Shown: positions 1-9,539, numbered from the stretch's first letter. The stretch: DNA of 64,000 bases from Alienimonas californiensis (GCF_007743815.1 NZ_CP036265.1:4843823-4907822), one strand, 5' to 3'. A program made the numbers and translations. Notes: generated by a model from the letters alone, not told the origin.

Positions 1-1
1 C

Positions 2-364
2 TGGCCGGTGCGGTTCGAGCAATACGCCGATTACGAGATCGGTCTGCTATACGCCGCGACCCCCGATCAAGCGGGCGCCGAGATCGCAATCGACTTCGAG
101 CTCGCGGACCGGCCGGACGCGAAGCATCAGGCCCGCATTGGCCGGGTCGAGTACGACCTCAACCAGCCGCACCTCGCGCAGCCGTACCCCTCGCCGGATC
201 GCTTCCCCCGCCCGGAGGCCTACGAGCGGCCATGGAGAGAGGTGCGGCTCGGCAGCCTCACGATCGGTCCGGGGGAGGGAACACTGCGACTGTTCGGCAA
301 AAAGAAGGCCGGCGAGAGCTTTCCCGAAATCAAAGCGGTCCGCGTTCGGCCGATTCGTCGCTGA
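2..364 (+). CDS. C-terminal fragment of an exported protein, possibly a sulfatase
   Basis: The reading frame is open to the left edge, so only about the last 120 residues are present; an internal GTG at 8 is probably not the true start. The fragment reads as a beta-rich C-terminal module ending in a segment like LGSLTIGPGEGTLRLFGKK. Planctomycete sulfatases and related exported enzymes often end with a similar sentence (a 'rigor' line of the form LxxGxGTLxL before the terminus), which is why a sulfatase tail is suggested. No catalytic motif lies inside the window, so the function is inference only. A non-enzymatic carbohydrate-binding module of another exported protein is equally possible. 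Confidence 0.5.
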   Translation, partial: WPVRFEQYADYEIGLLYAATPDQAGAEIAIDFELADRPDAKHQARIGRVEYDLNQPHLAQPYPSPDRFPRPEAYERPWREVRLGSLTIGPGEGTLRLFGKKKAGESFPEIKAVRVRPIRR

Positions 365-545
365 GCGATCCGCCCGCCCTGACCGCGCGACAGGGAAAGC
401 CCCCGGGTTCGCGTCCTGCGGGGCCGGATAGAGTGTGTGAACGGCCGAACACGCGACCCGCCGCCGGGGTCGGCCGTGATTGCCGGGTTCCGAACGACTC
501 GGGCTCGGTCCCACAAAACACGGCGGGTTCGGAAGTCCCTTCCCT

Positions 546-1811
546 ATGCGTATCGGCTTCGTTTCGACCTACCCGCCGGCGGAATGCGGGATCGCCACGT
601 ACACCCAGTACCTTCGGGAGTCGTTCAACCCGTCGCAGCACGAATCGTTCGTCATCTGTCAGGCCGGCGGCGCCGGCGAGGGCGTCTTTCCGCTGTGGCA
701 CCCCGGCCAACGGTTCAGTGAGAACGTGTTCGGCACCGCGACGCGGATGACGCCGGACGTGGTGCATATTCAGCACGAGTACGGCCTGTTCGGCTCCCAG
801 CACGGGGCCGAGGTGGTCGACCTGCTCCTCCGCCTCCGATTGGCGGAGGTGCCCGCGGTCGTCACGTTGCACACGGTTTACGAGACGATCACAGACGCCC
901 AGCGGATGGTCCTGCGGCACATCGTCGAGGACTCCTCCGCGGTGATCGTCCATGAGAGCTACCAGAAGGAGACGCTGGTTCGGGAGTTCGGTCGCCCGGA
1001 GAAGGTGCACGTGATCGAGCACGGCATCCGCGAGGCGGACCCGGTGCCGGACGCCAAGCGGCGGCTGGGCCTGGAGGGAAAGAAGGTCGTGCTGATGTGC
1101 GGCTACTTCCGCAAATCGAAGGGCTTCGACGAGGCTCTCCGGTTCTTCCCGGAAGTCGCCGAGAACTGCGACGACGCCGTGCTGGTGATGGCCGGCAAGA
1201 TCCGCGGGATCGAAGCCAAGGACGTGCAGGCGGAGCTGTACTCGGCGCTGGATGAGATGCCCTTCGCCGATCGCGTGCGGTACTTCCGCGGCCAGTTCCC
1301 CCAGTACACCCTCGACGCCCTGCTGAGCGCCGCGGACTGCGTCGTGCTGCCGTACCGCGCCGGCGCCCAGAGCGGGATGCTTAGCCAGTGCCTCGCCTTC
1401 GGCGCCCCGGTGGTGTCCAGCGGGCTGCGGGCCTTCCGCGACGTCCTGGAACGCACCGGCGGCGGATTGGTCTGCGATCATCCGGAGGAATACGGCTCCG
1501 CGATCACTCGCGTGCTGACGGAACCGGACCTCGCCGAGGACCTGCGCCGCAGCGCCCGCCGGTACATCCGCGAAACCGGCGGCTGGAGCCGCATCGCCGA
1601 GCGTCACCTGGACGTCTACGAGCCGCTGGTGAACCCGCCCGGTTCCCGCGGGCAGTACGCCTTCCTCCCCGAGCCGGCCGTCGAGGCGATGAGAACGCCG
1701 AAGGCGCCGGCGCTCGATCGGCCGACCCGTCGGCCGGCGCTCAGCCGGGCCGCCGATCGCGGGACCTTCCGCTATCGGGACGGCCACACCGCGTTGGCGG
1801 CGGCCGAGTAA
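546..1811 (+). CDS. GT4-type glycosyltransferase (group 1)
   Basis: Predicted cytoplasmic GT-B glycosyltransferase of 421 residues that would transfer a sugar from a nucleotide-sugar donor to a glycan or lipid acceptor. The N terminus MRIGFVSTYPPAECGIATYT is the typical first strand and glycine-rich loop of GT4 enzymes. The donor half contains VVLMCGYFRKSKGFDEAL and the C-terminal stretch VVLPYRAGAQSGMLSQCLAFG followed by GAPVVSS, which is the conserved donor-site region. I chose ATG 546 because homology begins there; the frame is open further upstream to 480 but that part has no family signal. It stands alone on the plus strand and converges on the kinase gene. Substrate is unknown. Confidence 0.85.
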   Translation: MRIGFVSTYPPAECGIATYTQYLRESFNPSQHESFVICQAGGAGEGVFPLWHPGQRFSENVFGTATRMTPDVVHIQHEYGLFGSQHGAEVVDLLLRLRLAEVPAVVTLHTVYETITDAQRMVLRHIVEDSSAVIVHESYQKETLVREFGRPEKVHVIEHGIREADPVPDAKRRLGLEGKKVVLMCGYFRKSKGFDEALRFFPEVAENCDDAVLVMAGKIRGIEAKDVQAELYSALDEMPFADRVRYFRGQFPQYTLDALLSAADCVVLPYRAGAQSGMLSQCLAFGAPVVSSGLRAFRDVLERTGGGLVCDHPEEYGSAITRVLTEPDLAEDLRRSARRYIRETGGWSRIAERHLDVYEPLVNPPGSRGQYAFLPEPAVEAMRTPKAPALDRPTRRPALSRAADRGTFRYRDGHTALAAAE

Positions 1812-1859
1812 TCCCCGTTCGCTCGCCGCCTGCGAGCGTGCGGTTCAAGACGAAGCGTA

Positions 1860-1885
1860 CGCCGCCGCGGGCTTCCGCGGCGGCG
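1860..1885. terminator. bidirectional hairpin between convergent genes
   Basis: An 11-bp perfect GC stem (1860-1870 with 1875-1885) with a GCTT loop sits between the stop of the GT4 gene and the stop of the minus-strand kinase. A second 6-bp hairpin lies near 1823-1841. There is no long T-run, so termination strength is uncertain, but position and symmetry suit both strands. Confidence 0.5.
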
Positions 1886-1886
1886 T

Positions 1887-4800
1887 TCAGCAGTTATCAG
1901 GACTGTCTTCCCCGCGGAGCACGCGAATCAGTTCTTCCGGCGGGCCGCCCTTCGGCACGTAGGCGGCGGCGCCGGCCTGACACATCGCCTCAGCCATGTC
2001 GTCCCGGTCGTGCATCGACAACCCGATCACGCGGACGTTCGGCATGAGATCGCGGACGCGGCGGGTCGCCTCGATCCCGTCCATCCGGGGCATGGTCACG
2101 TCCATCACCACAGTATCGGGCAGCAACTCCGCCACGCGCTCGAGCGCTTCGCAACCGTCCGCGGCTTCGCCGACCACCACGATGCCTTCCGTGCTGGACA
2201 GCAGCCCGGCCAGCGCGGTGCGCACGATCCGGTGGTCGTCGACGATCATCACGCGGACCGGAGCGGGCGAGGGGGGCGCGACGTCGGGATCGGGCATGGC
2301 GCGGGGCGTGAGGGAGAGATGCGGAGCAGGGAGGGTCATCGTGGCTATGAAGGCAGCATCGTCGCGCGAGATCGACAAGTCTCCCCCGGCAAGGCCAGCC
2401 TGCTCCGCAAGGCTGAATAGGCCGAAACATTCGTCCGCAGAACGGTGCGAATCGAACCGTTCCGGTCGCTGCGCAGCCATCACGTCCGCGGGAAGTGGAT
2501 TCGAAACGACCAGTTGCAGTCCGCCCCCCCACACCCGCTCCAGCGTCAGCCGGACGGGCAGGTGAGGAGCATGCTTGGCGGCGTTGAAAAGCAGTTCTCG
2601 TGCCGCATGGAACAGGAGCGGTCCCCGGGGGTCGGCTCGATCGACCAGATTCGCCGGGGGCGGCTCGTCCCCCCCGGCGGCGGCGAATCGGATCGGCTGC
2701 TGGCCGCGCTCCTCGCTCCGGCGACACAGTGCCGCGAGCGCCGGCACGAGACCGCGGTCGTACAACAACGTCGGCACCAACTCCTGCGTCAGCGCTCGGG
2801 CGCGGTTCATCGCCTCATCCAACAGATCGACCGTGATCGCCGCCGGTCCGGGCACCGCGTGCGCGTCCTCTGCGGGGTTGTCCCCGCTCCCGGCGGACAA
2901 GCCGTCGCCGGGGGCGGCCTGATCCGCGGCGGCCAGTTCGCGGGCCAGCAGGCCGGACGCCGACATCTTCGCCGCGGCGATGATCTGCTGGAGATCGTCG
3001 TGGACGGCATGGGCCAGACGACGCCGCTCCCGGGTTTCCGTTTCCGCCAGGCCCCGGGCGAGCCGTTCCAACTTCGACTTCTGCCGCCGGATGCGGTTGG
3101 TCCGAGAGGCCACCTGCAGTTCGAGGGTCGCGTTCATTTCCTGCAGCGCCTCTTCGGCCCGCACCTTCTCCGAGATGTCCTCCACCACGGAGATCGCGTA
3201 CTCCGCCTCGCCCGCCGCGTCGCGCTGCAAAGCCACGGTCAGTTGGATCCAGACCGCCCCCCCCGGCTTGCGGAGATAGCGTTTCCGCAACGAATAGGAC
3301 GGGATCTCGCCGCTCAGCAGGCGACCAAACAGCTCCAGATCGTTGACGAGGTCGTCCGGGTGGGTCAGATCCTGGAACGTCAGGGTCCGCAGTTCCTCTT
3401 CGGGATAGTCGACGATCTCGCAGAGCCGCCGGTTCACCCGTAGCCAGGTGCCGTCGAGGCCGACGTGGGCCACGCCCACGCCGACGTTCTCGAACGTCCC
3501 CCGGAAGCGACGTTCGCTGCGTCTGAGGTCGTCGTTGAGGCGGGCGGCAAGGGCGTCCGCGGCGGCGCGTTCGACCGCCACCGCCGCGGTGTGCGCCAGC
3601 GGATCGACGACGCCGAGATCGGCGGGCGTGGGGCGGCGGGGGATGGAATGATAGACGGCGAACGTGCCCAGCAGCGTGCCGTCCGCAGCGGAGACGTTCG
3701 TCGTCCAGACCGAACCGACGCCGTGGGCGTCATTGAAGCCGCGGAAGTCGCGGCAGAGCGGGTTGGTGCGCACGTCCTCCACGATCACCCGGGTGTTGTG
3801 AAGGGCGGCAGCCCCGCAGGCGCCGCCGCTTTCATCGGCCGGCCAGCCGTCGGTTTCGCGTCGGAACGCGTCCGACACGCTCGGCGCCGCCGCCAACCGC
3901 AATCGTTCGCCCGGCGCCGCTCCCCCCCAGGGAGAACTGGGCGGCAACTTGCCCTCCTCAGCCCCCCCCCGCAGGAAGATGCACACGCGGCCGGCCTGGG
4001 GCAGAAGGCGCTCGGCCGCCTCGGCCAGCAAAATGAGGACCTCGGCGATCGGGGCGCCGGCGGCCAACCGAGCTAGGCACTCCTGCCGGGCGGCGGCGAC
4101 CTGCTCCGCCCGCACCCGGTCGGTGATGTCGCGGCAGATCATCGAATAGTGAGTCAGCTCCCCCCGGACGTCCCGATGGGCCGTCAGGCTGTGCAGCATC
4201 GGGACCGGACGCCCGTCCGCCCCCATCAGTTCGACGTCGCCGGCCCAGTGCCCCGCACGCGCCGCGGCCGGCAGCCCCTCCTCACGCAGCCGCTGGAATG
4301 CGTCGGGTCCGTAGAGGCTCGCGACCGGGCGGCCCTCCGCCTCCTGCCGAGACCGTCCCAGCAGCCGACGGCCGGCCCGGTTCAGCGACTGCACCACGCC
4401 CGCTGCCGTAAAGACGCAGACGACGTCCTCCGTTTGCTCCAGCAACTCGGAGAACAGCACAGACCGCCGCGAGACGGCGGCCGATTCCGTCACGTCCCGC
4501 ACCGTGGCGATCAGGCCGTCCGGCGGGCCGGAGCGGTCGTCGCCGTCCCACGTCGGCCGGCCGGCGGCCCGCACCGTGCGCCCCGCGGGATCCTCCCCGA
4601 CCTCCGCCTCCCCGACCTCCGCCTCCCCGACCTCCGCCTCCCCTGTTTGCGGCTCCCTCGTCCCCGCCTCGGGGGCGAGGCGGAACTGTCGTTCGCACCA
4701 GCCGCCGTCGCGCACCTTCGCCAACGCCTCCTGAACCCCCGGGCGATCGTGCTCATGCACGGCGTCCAGCCATGCCGTCAGGGGGCGGGCGCCCGGTCGG

Positions 4801-5333
4801 CCCTCGAGTCGCAGCACGGCGAGGGCGCGGTCGTCGGGTTCGAACGTCCCCCGCTCGAAATGGACGCGGCAGGTCCCGACCGCCTCGGCCTCGAACGCGA
4901 GATCCTTCTGCACGGCCAACCGGTCGCGTTCGCGGCGGAGGGCGTGCTGCTCCGTGAGGTCCAGCATGAACGCGATCCCGCCGTCGTCATCCACCGCCGC
5001 CGCCCCCACCAGCACCGGCACGCGGGAACCGTCGGCGCGGACGTATTCCTTCTCGTACGGCTCGCAGGTTCCGGCGGCGCGGAGTTCGGCCACCTTCTCC
5101 GCGTCCCGATCGAGGAACTCCGGGGGGGTCATCGCCGCCCAATCGACGGCCCCCCGCTCCAGGTCGGCCCGGGAGAGGCCGACGAGTTGCAGGAAGGCGT
5201 CGTTCGCCTCGGTGACGCCGCCGTCGTACCGAAAAAAGAGGATCCCGAGGAGATCCGTCTCGAACAGCCGACGCAGACGGCGGGAGACGTCCGTTTCCCG
5301 AGCCGCGGGTGTCTGCGGGAGCGCTTCGGTCAC
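1887..5333 (-). CDS. hybrid sensor histidine kinase with PAS x4, GAF, HisKA_3/HATPase and receiver
   Basis: A predicted soluble 1148-residue sensor kinase with no clear membrane segments. Order of domains: PAS about 15-135, PAS 145-285, PAS 290-410, GAF 420-590, PAS 605-735, a coiled coil, a NarX-type dimerisation domain (HisKA_3) with the phosphorylatable His in LAHAVHDDLQQ, an HATPase domain (N-box FHAARELLFNAAKHAP, G2-like FGLFSLAEQAGLAGG), and a receiver 1020-1140 (VMIVDDH, phospho-acceptor VVMDVTMP, Lys in YVPKGG). No DNA-binding output domain follows the receiver, so the signal must pass to another protein or act as a sink. The GTG start at 5333 overlaps the TGA stop of the upstream DUF1080 gene (GTGA), which indicates translational coupling. 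The ligand is not predictable. Confidence 0.85.
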   Translation of the reverse strand: MTEALPQTPAARETDVSRRLRRLFETDLLGILFFRYDGGVTEANDAFLQLVGLSRADLERGAVDWAAMTPPEFLDRDAEKVAELRAAGTCEPYEKEYVRADGSRVPVLVGAAAVDDDGGIAFMLDLTEQHALRRERDRLAVQKDLAFEAEAVGTCRVHFERGTFEPDDRALAVLRLEGRPGARPLTAWLDAVHEHDRPGVQEALAKVRDGGWCERQFRLAPEAGTREPQTGEAEVGEAEVGEAEVGEDPAGRTVRAAGRPTWDGDDRSGPPDGLIATVRDVTESAAVSRRSVLFSELLEQTEDVVCVFTAAGVVQSLNRAGRRLLGRSRQEAEGRPVASLYGPDAFQRLREEGLPAAARAGHWAGDVELMGADGRPVPMLHSLTAHRDVRGELTHYSMICRDITDRVRAEQVAAARQECLARLAAGAPIAEVLILLAEAAERLLPQAGRVCIFLRGGAEEGKLPPSSPWGGAAPGERLRLAAAPSVSDAFRRETDGWPADESGGACGAAALHNTRVIVEDVRTNPLCRDFRGFNDAHGVGSVWTTNVSAADGTLLGTFAVYHSIPRRPTPADLGVVDPLAHTAAVAVERAAADALAARLNDDLRRSERRFRGTFENVGVGVAHVGLDGTWLRVNRRLCEIVDYPEEELRTLTFQDLTHPDDLVNDLELFGRLLSGEIPSYSLRKRYLRKPGGAVWIQLTVALQRDAAGEAEYAISVVEDISEKVRAEEALQEMNATLELQVASRTNRIRRQKSKLERLARGLAETETRERRRLAHAVHDDLQQIIAAAKMSASGLLARELAAADQAAPGDGLSAGSGDNPAEDAHAVPGPAAITVDLLDEAMNRARALTQELVPTLLYDRGLVPALAALCRRSEERGQQPIRFAAAGGDEPPPANLVDRADPRGPLLFHAARELLFNAAKHAPHLPVRLTLERVWGGGLQLVVSNPLPADVMAAQRPERFDSHRSADECFGLFSLAEQAGLAGGDLSISRDDAAFIATMTLPAPHLSLTPRAMPDPDVAPPSPAPVRVMIVDDHRIVRTALAGLLSSTEGIVVVGEAADGCEALERVAELLPDTVVMDVTMPRMDGIEATRRVRDLMPNVRVIGLSMHDRDDMAEAMCQAGAAAYVPKGGPPEELIRVLRGEDSPDNC
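4596..4640. repeat. three perfect 15-bp tandem repeats inside the kinase gene
   Basis: Three identical copies of CCCGACCTCCGCCTC run head to tail. On the minus strand they encode an in-frame GEAEV repeat in a loop of the second PAS domain (about residues 231-246). Because the unit is five codons long, copy-number change would keep the frame. Confidence 0.9.
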
Positions 5334-7225
5334 TTCGCAGGCTCTTCCGCGCCCTCAGCCTTCGCCGCCGCGTCCGCGGCGGCGGGAGAAACCGACAGGC
5401 GGAGGTTCCGCCAGGCGACCGGCGCCCCGTGCCCGAGGAAGCCGAACGCCCCGGAGTCCCGCAGCAACCCGGGGTGCTTTTGGCCGTCGACGGCGCCGCC
5501 CGCGGAGGCTTCGCGGATGTCCGCATCCACCAGCGTTTTGCCGTTGAGCTTGACCGTCACGCGGTCGCCCTTCAGCGAAATCTCCTCGCGGTTCCAATGC
5601 CCGACCGGGGCGAGGTAGCCCCGCAGCGCCGGGATCACGCCGTAGATCGACCCGTGAGCCTGATACGGGGCGATGGTGCGGTAGCGGTCCGCCGCGTTGT
5701 CGAGAATCTGCGATTCCATCCCGCTGTAGGCGGCGTTCTCGCCTTTGACGAACCGCAGGCCGACGCCGTTGTTGCCGCCCTCGGGCAGGCGGAATTCGAA
5801 CCGGACGGTGAAGTCCGACAGTTCCTCCTTCAGGTAGACGTTCCCCCCGCCGCGGCAGGTCATCACGCCGTCCTCGACCGGATAGCCGTCCAGATCGCCT
5901 TCCCAGCCGGGCAGGCCGGGTTCCAACGGGATCGCGGTGAAGTCGGCCTCGTCGCCCGGCGGCGGCTGGCGTTCGTCGCCGGCCCGGACGAAGAGGACTT
6001 TCGCCTCGGCCCCGTTGACCGCGAACGGAATCGGCTCCTTCCGCGCCGCCGGGGCGTCGACGGCGACGAGGATCGGCGTGCCGTTGAGGTAGGCGATCAC
6101 GCTGCCGTCGGCCGTCCGCACGTACACGCGGTTGACCGCCGCGGGATCGTAAGCCGCCGCGGCGGCGTCCCGATCCACGAGCATGCACGGAACCGGCCCG
6201 CCGTCCGCGCCCGCTCCGCCGCCGGAGCCGAGGCGGGCGACTTCCGCGAGCGGGTTCTTCGCCGCGACGGTGCCGTCCGCGGCGAACTCAAAGCTGACCG
6301 CCGGGCCCGGCGTGCCGACGCGGGTCCCCACGGTCACGGACGCGGTCTGCTGGCCGGTCACGGGGCCGAAGGCCGCGTGGACGTCCGCCCCGACGGTCGC
6401 CGTATTGCCGGCCGCCTCGTCCCAGCCCTCGCCGGCGGCGCCGCCGTCCGGCAGCAGGAATCCGCTCTCGGACATGCCACGGGGGATTTCCCGCACGGTC
6501 ACGTTCCGCCAGCGGGTCTCGCCGCCGTGGGTCTGCAGGATGATCGGTCCGGCGGGGAACAGCGGCTGGGAACGGTCCCAGTAGTTCTCCAGCGTCGCCT
6601 CGTTGACGATCAGTTTGCCGTTCAGGTGCACCGTCACCGTGGAGCCGACGACGCGGATCACGAATGTATTCCACTCGCCCATCGGCTTGTCGGCCCGCTC
6701 CGACGGGTCTTTGCCGCGGTTGTTCGGGCCGGTCTTCGGGTTGTTCCACAGGCCGCCGGAGCCGAACTTGTGACCGTTTCCGTTCGGATCGGCGTCGTCC
6801 GGGTCCCAGATCTGCACCTGCGGGCAGCCGCGCAGATAGATGCCGCTGTCGGTTCCCGCGGTGATCTTCCAATCGATCGACAGCTCGAAGTCCGTGTAGT
6901 CGCGGTCCGTCCACAGGTAGGGGCCCTGGCCGTCGTTGACGATCTCCGCGCCGCCCTCGCCCGGTTCGATCCGCCAGTGCTCGAGGCCGGCAGCGGCGTG
7001 GGTCTTCAGAAACTCCGCCCGCTCCGCCGGCGCCATCGCGGCGAGCTTGCGCGGGTCGTAGTGCGGGGCGAAGAACCAACCGTCGAAGTTCTCGCCGTTG
7101 AAGACGGCGGTGGGCTCGGACTCGGTCGGCTTGGGAGGGGTCGCATCGTCGGCGGCGGCCGACGCAAGCGCGAGGGGCCCGACCAGCAACAGGCAGGCGA
7201 ACAGGGAGACGGGGCGGAACGGCAT
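5330..7225 (-). CDS. exported protein with two DUF1080 (3-keto-disaccharide hydrolase-like) domains
   Basis: A 631-residue secreted or periplasmic protein. ATG 7225 gives a clear signal peptide (MPFRPVSLFACLLLVGPLALASA, cut after ASA); the frame extends upstream without a signal. The first DUF1080 fold spans about residues 30-265 (start FNGENFDGWFFAP, then IYLRGCPQVQIWDP, GEWNTFVIRVVGSTVTVHLNG). The second spans about 430-625 (GWEGDLDGYPVEDGVMTC, GGNNGVGLRF, EEISLKGDRVTVKLNGKTLV). DUF1080 is a concanavalin-like fold; some members hydrolyse 3-keto-glycosides, others probably only bind glycans. It is the first gene of a unit with the sensor kinase, whose start overlaps its stop. The middle segment (about 270-420) also looks beta-rich but I cannot name it. 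Confidence 0.85.
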   Translation of the reverse strand: MPFRPVSLFACLLLVGPLALASAAADDATPPKPTESEPTAVFNGENFDGWFFAPHYDPRKLAAMAPAERAEFLKTHAAAGLEHWRIEPGEGGAEIVNDGQGPYLWTDRDYTDFELSIDWKITAGTDSGIYLRGCPQVQIWDPDDADPNGNGHKFGSGGLWNNPKTGPNNRGKDPSERADKPMGEWNTFVIRVVGSTVTVHLNGKLIVNEATLENYWDRSQPLFPAGPIILQTHGGETRWRNVTVREIPRGMSESGFLLPDGGAAGEGWDEAAGNTATVGADVHAAFGPVTGQQTASVTVGTRVGTPGPAVSFEFAADGTVAAKNPLAEVARLGSGGGAGADGGPVPCMLVDRDAAAAAYDPAAVNRVYVRTADGSVIAYLNGTPILVAVDAPAARKEPIPFAVNGAEAKVLFVRAGDERQPPPGDEADFTAIPLEPGLPGWEGDLDGYPVEDGVMTCRGGGNVYLKEELSDFTVRFEFRLPEGGNNGVGLRFVKGENAAYSGMESQILDNAADRYRTIAPYQAHGSIYGVIPALRGYLAPVGHWNREEISLKGDRVTVKLNGKTLVDADIREASAGGAVDGQKHPGLLRDSGAFGFLGHGAPVAWRNLRLSVSPAAADAAAKAEGAEEPAK

Positions 7226-7336
7226 GGCGATCTCACGAACGAACGGACCCCCGATTCTTTCCGACCGCCGCCTCCGGCACAATCCGGCCGGGAGCCGACC
7301 GCTCCGTCCGCCCGCAAGCCCCTCACAGGCGGCCCC

Positions 7337-8494
7337 TCAGAACGTCCGCGATTCGCTAAGAACGGCCGCAGTCTGGATCGCGTCGCCGCGGACCTTCGTC
7401 GCCGGGTAGAGCCCGCCGGGCGGCAGGTCGGCCCAGCCGCCCCGGCCGAACGTCCAGTCCTCCTGCGTGAACTGCTCGGCGACCAGATGGCGGCCGTATC
7501 CGCCTTCTAACCGGGTCCACTCCGCGAGGCCCGCCGCGGTCCGGCCGGCGGCGCTCAGCAGGCCCGCTTCGCCCACCATGCAGCCGAGTTGGCAGGGGAT
7601 TCCGCGGTTCGCTGCCCAGACGAAGACATCCCACAGGCGCAGCAACCCGCCGTTCTTGCTGAGCCGCAGGTTGAACCGGCAGGTCGGGTCGAGGGCGTGC
7701 AGCCGCTTGGCGTCCGCGGGACAGAGGACGGATTCGTCCCAGACGACCGGCAGCGCCAGGCCCCGCGGCAGTTCGTGCTCCCGGCCACGGGGGACGGGTT
7801 GTTCGACGCTCTCGAAGCCCAACCGGGCCAACATGTCGCACTTCGCGGCGACTTCGGCCGGCTCCCACGCCTCGTTGGCGTCGGCCCGCAGCGCGATCTT
7901 CGGACCGAACCAGTGCCGGGCCTGCCGGGCGGCGACCTCGTCGTCGCCGACGCCCAGCTTCAGCTTCGCGTCGCGGAAGCCCCACAAGCGATAGGCCAGC
8001 GCCGCCGCCCGCCGCTTCCACGCCTTGCCGGTGGTGAGCACGACGCCGTACTGCACCCGGCCGGCGCCCGCGCTCCTCGAGCCGGCCGGCCGCGTCAGGT
8101 GCGGGACTGGATCGACCGCGAACGCCGCCAGCACGGCGGTCTCCACGGCGCAGCGGACCGTGTTGCCGTCGCCCGACCGGTCGCTGGGCGCCGGGAGAAA
8201 GGGGCCGTGCAGCCAGCGAACGACCGCCGCGTCGTCCAGCAGCGGCGGGGGGGCTGCGATTCGGAGGAGCTGGGCGAAGCAACTGTCGATGGTCTCGCCA
8301 GTGACGTATTCCCGCGGCAGGCCTTCGCCCCAGCCGACGCGGCCGTCGTCCGTCTCCGCCTGCACGAACAGCGCGTCGTTCTCCGTCCGCGTGTGCGAGG
8401 CGTGCGACACCGTCCGCCGCAGCGGCACGCGCACGTGGTAGAACGTCAGCCGGGCCAGCCGCGGCACGCCGTCAGGTCCGCTCGCCGGCGGCAT
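7337..8494 (-). CDS. enolase-superfamily enzyme, muconate cycloisomerase/dipeptide epimerase-like
   Basis: A 385-residue cytoplasmic enzyme of the mandelate racemase/muconate lactonizing branch. Enolase N-terminal capping domain first (about 10-130; TFYHVRVPLRRTVSHASHTR), then a TIM barrel with the expected catalytic positions: Lys pair in AKLKLG, metal ligands in RADANEAW, ESVEQP and VVWDES, and a Lys in RLSKNGGL on the opposite face. These are consistent with proton abstraction from a carboxylate substrate. Family members include dipeptide epimerases and o-succinylbenzoate synthase; the motif GCMVGEAGLLSAAG is closer to the epimerase/OSBS-like group, but the substrate cannot be set. The start (ATG 8494) overlaps the end of the upstream SDR gene by 23 nt, so the two are probably one operon. 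Confidence 0.8.
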   Translation of the reverse strand: MPPASGPDGVPRLARLTFYHVRVPLRRTVSHASHTRTENDALFVQAETDDGRVGWGEGLPREYVTGETIDSCFAQLLRIAAPPPLLDDAAVVRWLHGPFLPAPSDRSGDGNTVRCAVETAVLAAFAVDPVPHLTRPAGSRSAGAGRVQYGVVLTTGKAWKRRAAALAYRLWGFRDAKLKLGVGDDEVAARQARHWFGPKIALRADANEAWEPAEVAAKCDMLARLGFESVEQPVPRGREHELPRGLALPVVWDESVLCPADAKRLHALDPTCRFNLRLSKNGGLLRLWDVFVWAANRGIPCQLGCMVGEAGLLSAAGRTAAGLAEWTRLEGGYGRHLVAEQFTQEDWTFGRGGWADLPPGGLYPATKVRGDAIQTAAVLSESRTF

Positions 8495-9527
8495 GCCGCT
8501 GCGTCCAAGCGACGGCGTCCGGCATCACCTCGTGGAACAGGGCCTCGCCGCTGTAGTTCAGGTCGTCCTTGGCCCGGTCGATATTGAAGTCGAGGTTCAG
8601 CCCGAGGAACTTAATCCGGGCCGACGACAGCAGGGGGGCGTGCTTCTTGCCCATCAGCCGGAAGGCGCCCTCCAGCGTGGCCGCGAGGCCTCTGGCGACC
8701 GGCAGCGGCACGCTGCGGGTGGGCACGGGCAGGTCGGCGGCTTCGCAGATGACCCGGACGAACTCCCGCCGGGTGACGAGGCGGCCGTCGGTCAGGTTGT
8801 ACGCCCGGCCGACCGCGTTCGGGGCGGTGAGGGCGGCCACGACGGCGTCCGCCACGTTCGCCGCGGCGACGTTGTTGAGCAGCTGCTCCCCGTCGCCGAG
8901 GAACGCGAACCCGCCGCTTTTCAGCTTGGCGAGCAGCTTCGGCAAGACGGTGCGGTCCCGCACACCGTAGACGAATCCCGGCCGCACCGCCGTCGCCGGG
9001 ACCAGCGGCACGCCGGCCGGGCCGTCGAGGACCAGCAGTTCGCTCTCCGCCTTGGTGAGGGTGTAGCCGTCGATGCCCTTCAGACTGACCGGCTCGGATT
9101 CGTCCGTGCCGTGGTGGTCCCGCGTTTCGTACACGCCCAGCGAGGAGACGTGCACCAGCCGCCGGGCGGATGGGTCGGGCTGCGGCCCCCATTCCGCGGC
9201 GAGGGCGTCCAGCAGCGCCCGCGTGCCGCCGACGTTCACGGCCCGGTATTCCTCGACCGGCCCCCAGTCGCCCACCTTCGCGGCGCAGTGCACGGCGTGG
9301 GTGACGCCCTTGGCGACGGCCGTCAGGGAGGCGGCGTCCGACAGGTCCCCCGCCGTCACCTCGCAGCCGAGGTCCGCCAGGAACCCGGCCTCGGCCGGAG
9401 TGCGGCAGAGCGCTCGGACAGCCACGCCGTCCGCCCGCAGGCGTTCGGCGACATGACTGCCGACCAGCCCCGTGCCGCCCGTCAACAGCACGCGGGCGTC
9501 CGGCGGGAGGGGGGGGATCTCAGTCAC
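8472..9527 (-). CDS. NAD(P)-dependent epimerase/dehydratase (extended SDR)
   Basis: A 351-residue extended short-chain dehydrogenase/reductase. The Rossmann motif is LLTGGTGLVGSHVAERL near the N terminus, the cofactor-binding strand includes VHCAAKVGDWG, and the catalytic Tyr-Lys pair is in GYTLTKAESELLV. This pattern occurs in sugar-nucleotide epimerases, 3-beta-hydroxysteroid dehydrogenase-like and dihydroflavonol reductase-like proteins, so the substrate is open. It lies just downstream of the polysaccharide locus and is separated from it by a repeat element, so it may or may not belong to that pathway. It overlaps the enolase-superfamily gene. Confidence 0.8.
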   Translation of the reverse strand: MTEIPPLPPDARVLLTGGTGLVGSHVAERLRADGVAVRALCRTPAEAGFLADLGCEVTAGDLSDAASLTAVAKGVTHAVHCAAKVGDWGPVEEYRAVNVGGTRALLDALAAEWGPQPDPSARRLVHVSSLGVYETRDHHGTDESEPVSLKGIDGYTLTKAESELLVLDGPAGVPLVPATAVRPGFVYGVRDRTVLPKLLAKLKSGGFAFLGDGEQLLNNVAAANVADAVVAALTAPNAVGRAYNLTDGRLVTRREFVRVICEAADLPVPTRSVPLPVARGLAATLEGAFRLMGKKHAPLLSSARIKFLGLNLDFNIDRAKDDLNYSGEALFHEVMPDAVAWTQRHAAGERT

Positions 9528-9539
9528 GGGCGGAGTGTA

